Assembly (NCBI GenBank): GCA_008330645.1
Contig: VLTN01000023.1
Coordinates: 413,793-477,792 of the forward strand
DNA from: Cafeteria roenbergensis
Taxonomy: Eukaryota; Sar; Bigyra; Bicosoecida; Cafeteriaceae
Length of the DNA: 64,000 nt
Direction of reading: 5' to 3'
Each line of letters starts with the position of its first letter. The stretch's first letter is position 1. The position numbers and the translations under genes were made by a program. Under the pieces are notes generated by a model. It was not told the DNA's origin, searched no databases, and saw nothing but the letters and a program-made list of their open reading frames with translations. Positions 62,406-64,000 of this stretch are shown piece by piece.

Positions 62406-64000
62406 CTAAGACGAAATCATGGCCATCAACTGCTTCTTGGTCAACTTCCCGAGACCCTTCTTCGATGGCTTCCCACCAGCAGTCCGCAGAACATCACCAC
62501 CGGATACGTCTCCGTAGCCCATGCTCTTAGCAAATCCACCTGGCAGACTTGAATCACCAACGTAGGCTGAAGCGACAGGATGGTTGCGCGCCTGTCGGAT
62601 TGCCTTCCTCACGCGTGGAGTCTTGAGCCAGGATGTGAAGGATGTCCATGCGTTTTGGATGGGTCGAGGAATAGACCAACCTCCCATGATGGCATTCATC
62701 TGAGAGGAATCGTCCGTAAAGACGAACTCTGAATCCAGGAGAGTTCCTGGAGAATAGCGAGGGCGCCACTCTGTGAATACATCACCCTCCTCGTACACAA
62801 AGACGTCATAGAGGAGGAAGACCCGGAGATAGCAGACCTCATCCGTGGATGCACCCTTGACAGTGACAACGGACAATTCCATCAATCGTCTCACCAGACC
62901 CGTTCATGATCTCGTCTGTGAGTCCGAGGTCAGAGGGGCGTACGTAGAAGATGGAACCGGCGCCGCGCTGCGTACTGCCAATTCCCGAGGGAATGCCTGC
63001 AAACGTTGCCTCGCGCTTGGAGTACCCGTTTCCGGTGGAAATCTTGTATAGTTCCGTGGGGGTTACGCGGGCACCGAGAAGGTCAGTTTTGTTCCCGATG
63101 TCAATGGACACGCTCTGAATCGGACAGAACCGATTAGGGGAATGCCCACTCAGTACCAGGGATGTCAACACCAGCGTCCGTCTTGAGGAGGCGGGGACGC
63201 TCAACGTAGATAGCAAGCATGTTCGGTACACCGGTCATCGTGAACGTCTTCGATTCCAGAGGAGGCTGATTACATTCGCAGAGACGACATGGCGGTCGTT
63301 GCTGATACGCTGGATGCGCGGACTGCCCCATGCAAGAGACTCAGGAATCTCGAGGGGCGGTGGACGGGTTCCACGAGCGGACAGTGAGAGTATGAACCGC
63401 AGAAATACAGTCAACGACCAGACCCTTACCGAGAGCCGCAGCGCCGGCGGCAGGAACGATTTCCGGGTTGAGGTTTGCGCACCGCGCAGCAATGTCCCCA
63501 AGTTGGAGAGTAACCTTGACGGTGTTCAAATCCTTGAAGGGCTGCGCAAGGCGCGGGTTGTTGTACTGAAGAGGGTTGGCCATGAGAAGGTCGTTTACGA
63601 AGAACCGGACACGAATCTGGTAGTCAGTGTCCGTTGCTACGTTAGGCACAATCTCATAGTTGTAGGCACCGCCGACACCCCGAGTCTTTCCGACGCTGGT
63701 AGAACTTGCGCCTGCCTTGAGAGGATCATTGAGTACATTAGCGGCAAAGATATCGTAGTCATCTGTCTCAGGAGTGCTGGTTGCCATCGCAAGTTTCTCG
63801 TACGACGTCGAGTTGAGGTGGATTTGTGGTAGCATGTCGTGAACACGCGTGGTCGTGGAGAACTCGTTCAGTTGAACTTCAGCTACATCAATGCAGTTGT
63901 TTCCGGCTGCGGCCTGGAGCCCAATCTTGTCCCTTGAACAGGGCAAGCATTGAAGCCCGCCTTGCAGCCCGGTCAGCACCAGCAAAACGCCCGCGGGGAA
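62406..64000 (-). pseudogene. Major capsid protein gene (double jelly roll), broken by frameshifts, 5' end outside window
   Basis: The gene runs leftwards from the window end to a stop at 62406, and its reading frame changes several times. Capsid-like sequence is found in order in five frame segments: about 63985-63345 (VRFFVNDLLMANPLQYNNPR, then DLNTVKVTLQLGD), a short piece to ~63270 (IPESLAWGSPRIQ), ~63270-63140 (TMTGVPNMLAIYVERPR), ~63135-62885 (VSIDIGNKTDLLGARV, then ELYKISTGNGY and GAGSIFYVRPSDLG) and ~62880-62406 (VCYLRVFLLYDVFVYEEGDV and a Gly/Lys-rich tail). The order matches double-jelly-roll capsid proteins of Polinton-like viruses and adintoviruses. The breaks near 63345, 63270, 63138 and 62883 have no splice signals. 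Host frames nearby are clean over many kilobases, so decay is likelier than sequencing error, though homopolymer errors cannot be excluded. Confidence 0.75.

Larger units (their letters stand above)
59403..64000. mobile_element. Integrated Polinton-like virus / virophage-type element (left end; right end outside window)
   Basis: From 59403 the sequence switches from very GC-rich host DNA to AT-rich and then balanced composition. It has no introns, tightly packed genes and many hairpins. Gene content from the edge inwards is an HNH-type protein (+), a chromodomain retroviral-type integrase (-) and a double-jelly-roll major capsid protein (-, broken). Integrase plus such a capsid gene is the defining pair of Polintons, Polinton-like viruses and mavirus-type virophages. 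Protein-primed polymerase, ATPase, protease and penton genes, if present, would lie beyond 64000. The palindromic edge and repeat-rich terminal kilobase are taken as the terminal repeat region. The target-site duplication cannot be checked because the other junction is missing. Confidence 0.8.

Noticed and set aside
62839-63331. Reading the broken capsid segments as exons of an intron-containing gene.
   Set aside because: No GT..AG signals lie at the frame changes, the other element genes have no introns, and the segments abut or overlap rather than being separated.

Overview
This window looks like nuclear DNA from a very GC-rich protist, ending in an AT-richer integrated virus-like element. 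About 59.4 kb of host sequence carries 23 recognisable eukaryotic genes. They are tightly spaced on both strands, with typically 150-800 bases between them. Coding regions are Ala/Gly/Pro/Arg-rich with long simple-sequence tracts. Introns are few and short, and 21 of the 24 I could place start GTGAG and end CAG. The set includes RFC1, ALG5, DPM2, PP2A B'', SPOUT1, EIPR1, a TBC/TLDc protein, a CDKL kinase and a secreted EGF-repeat protein. This fits a heterotrophic flagellate. High GC together with an AT-richer Polinton/virophage-like element bearing a TCTA promoter motif resembles the bicosoecid Cafeteria and its endogenous mavirus-like elements. The species is an inference, not shown by the sequence.

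Layout. 1-810 is the 3' end of RFC1. 1195-2478 (-) is a secreted EGF-repeat protein. 2766-3987 (-) and 4158-8348 (+) are two unrecognised proteins sharing a divergent promoter. 8668-11729 (+) is a thioredoxin-PUB-UIM fusion. 11883-12497 (-) is an NR2C2AP homolog. 13313-20323 (+) is a giant MscS-type mechanosensitive channel. 20595-21932 (+) is ALG5. 22157-25107 (+) is PP2A B''. 25608-26828 (-) and 27370-27603 (-) are unknown proteins. 28037-30773 (+) is an amino-acid transporter. 31078-32019 (-) is thymidylate kinase, and 32181-33762 (+) is the SPOUT1 RNA methyltransferase. 34023-38618 (+) is a prominin-like membrane protein. 38692-40104 (-) is a vWA-like protein, and 40416-41931 (+) is EIPR1. 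42285-45268 (+) is the TBC/TLDc protein. 45604-46046 (+) is DPM2. 46389-49279 (-) is the CDKL kinase. 49626-52046 (-) is an EF-hand protein and 52431-57995 (+) a coiled-coil protein, transcribed divergently. 58128-58577 (-) is a small membrane protein.

From about 59403 to the window end base composition and architecture change sharply. A perfect 130-bp palindrome marks the edge. It is followed by about 940 bp of AT-rich, hairpin-dense, intronless sequence holding a ~115-bp tandem repeat and three copies of a TCTA-containing hairpin module. Next comes an HNH-type protein (+) that converges, with a one-base gap, on a chromodomain integrase (-). Upstream of the integrase is a double-jelly-roll major capsid protein gene (-) broken by at least four frameshifts and running off the window. 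I read this as one end of an integrated Polinton-like virus or virophage whose integrase is intact but whose capsid gene has decayed. Its right end is outside the window.

Functional links. ALG5 and DPM2 both feed dolichol-phosphate-dependent glycosylation. EIPR1, the TBC/TLDc protein and the PUB/UIM protein belong to membrane traffic and ubiquitin biology. The CDKL kinase would suit a flagellate. Host neighbours are otherwise functionally unrelated, and several share short divergent promoters.
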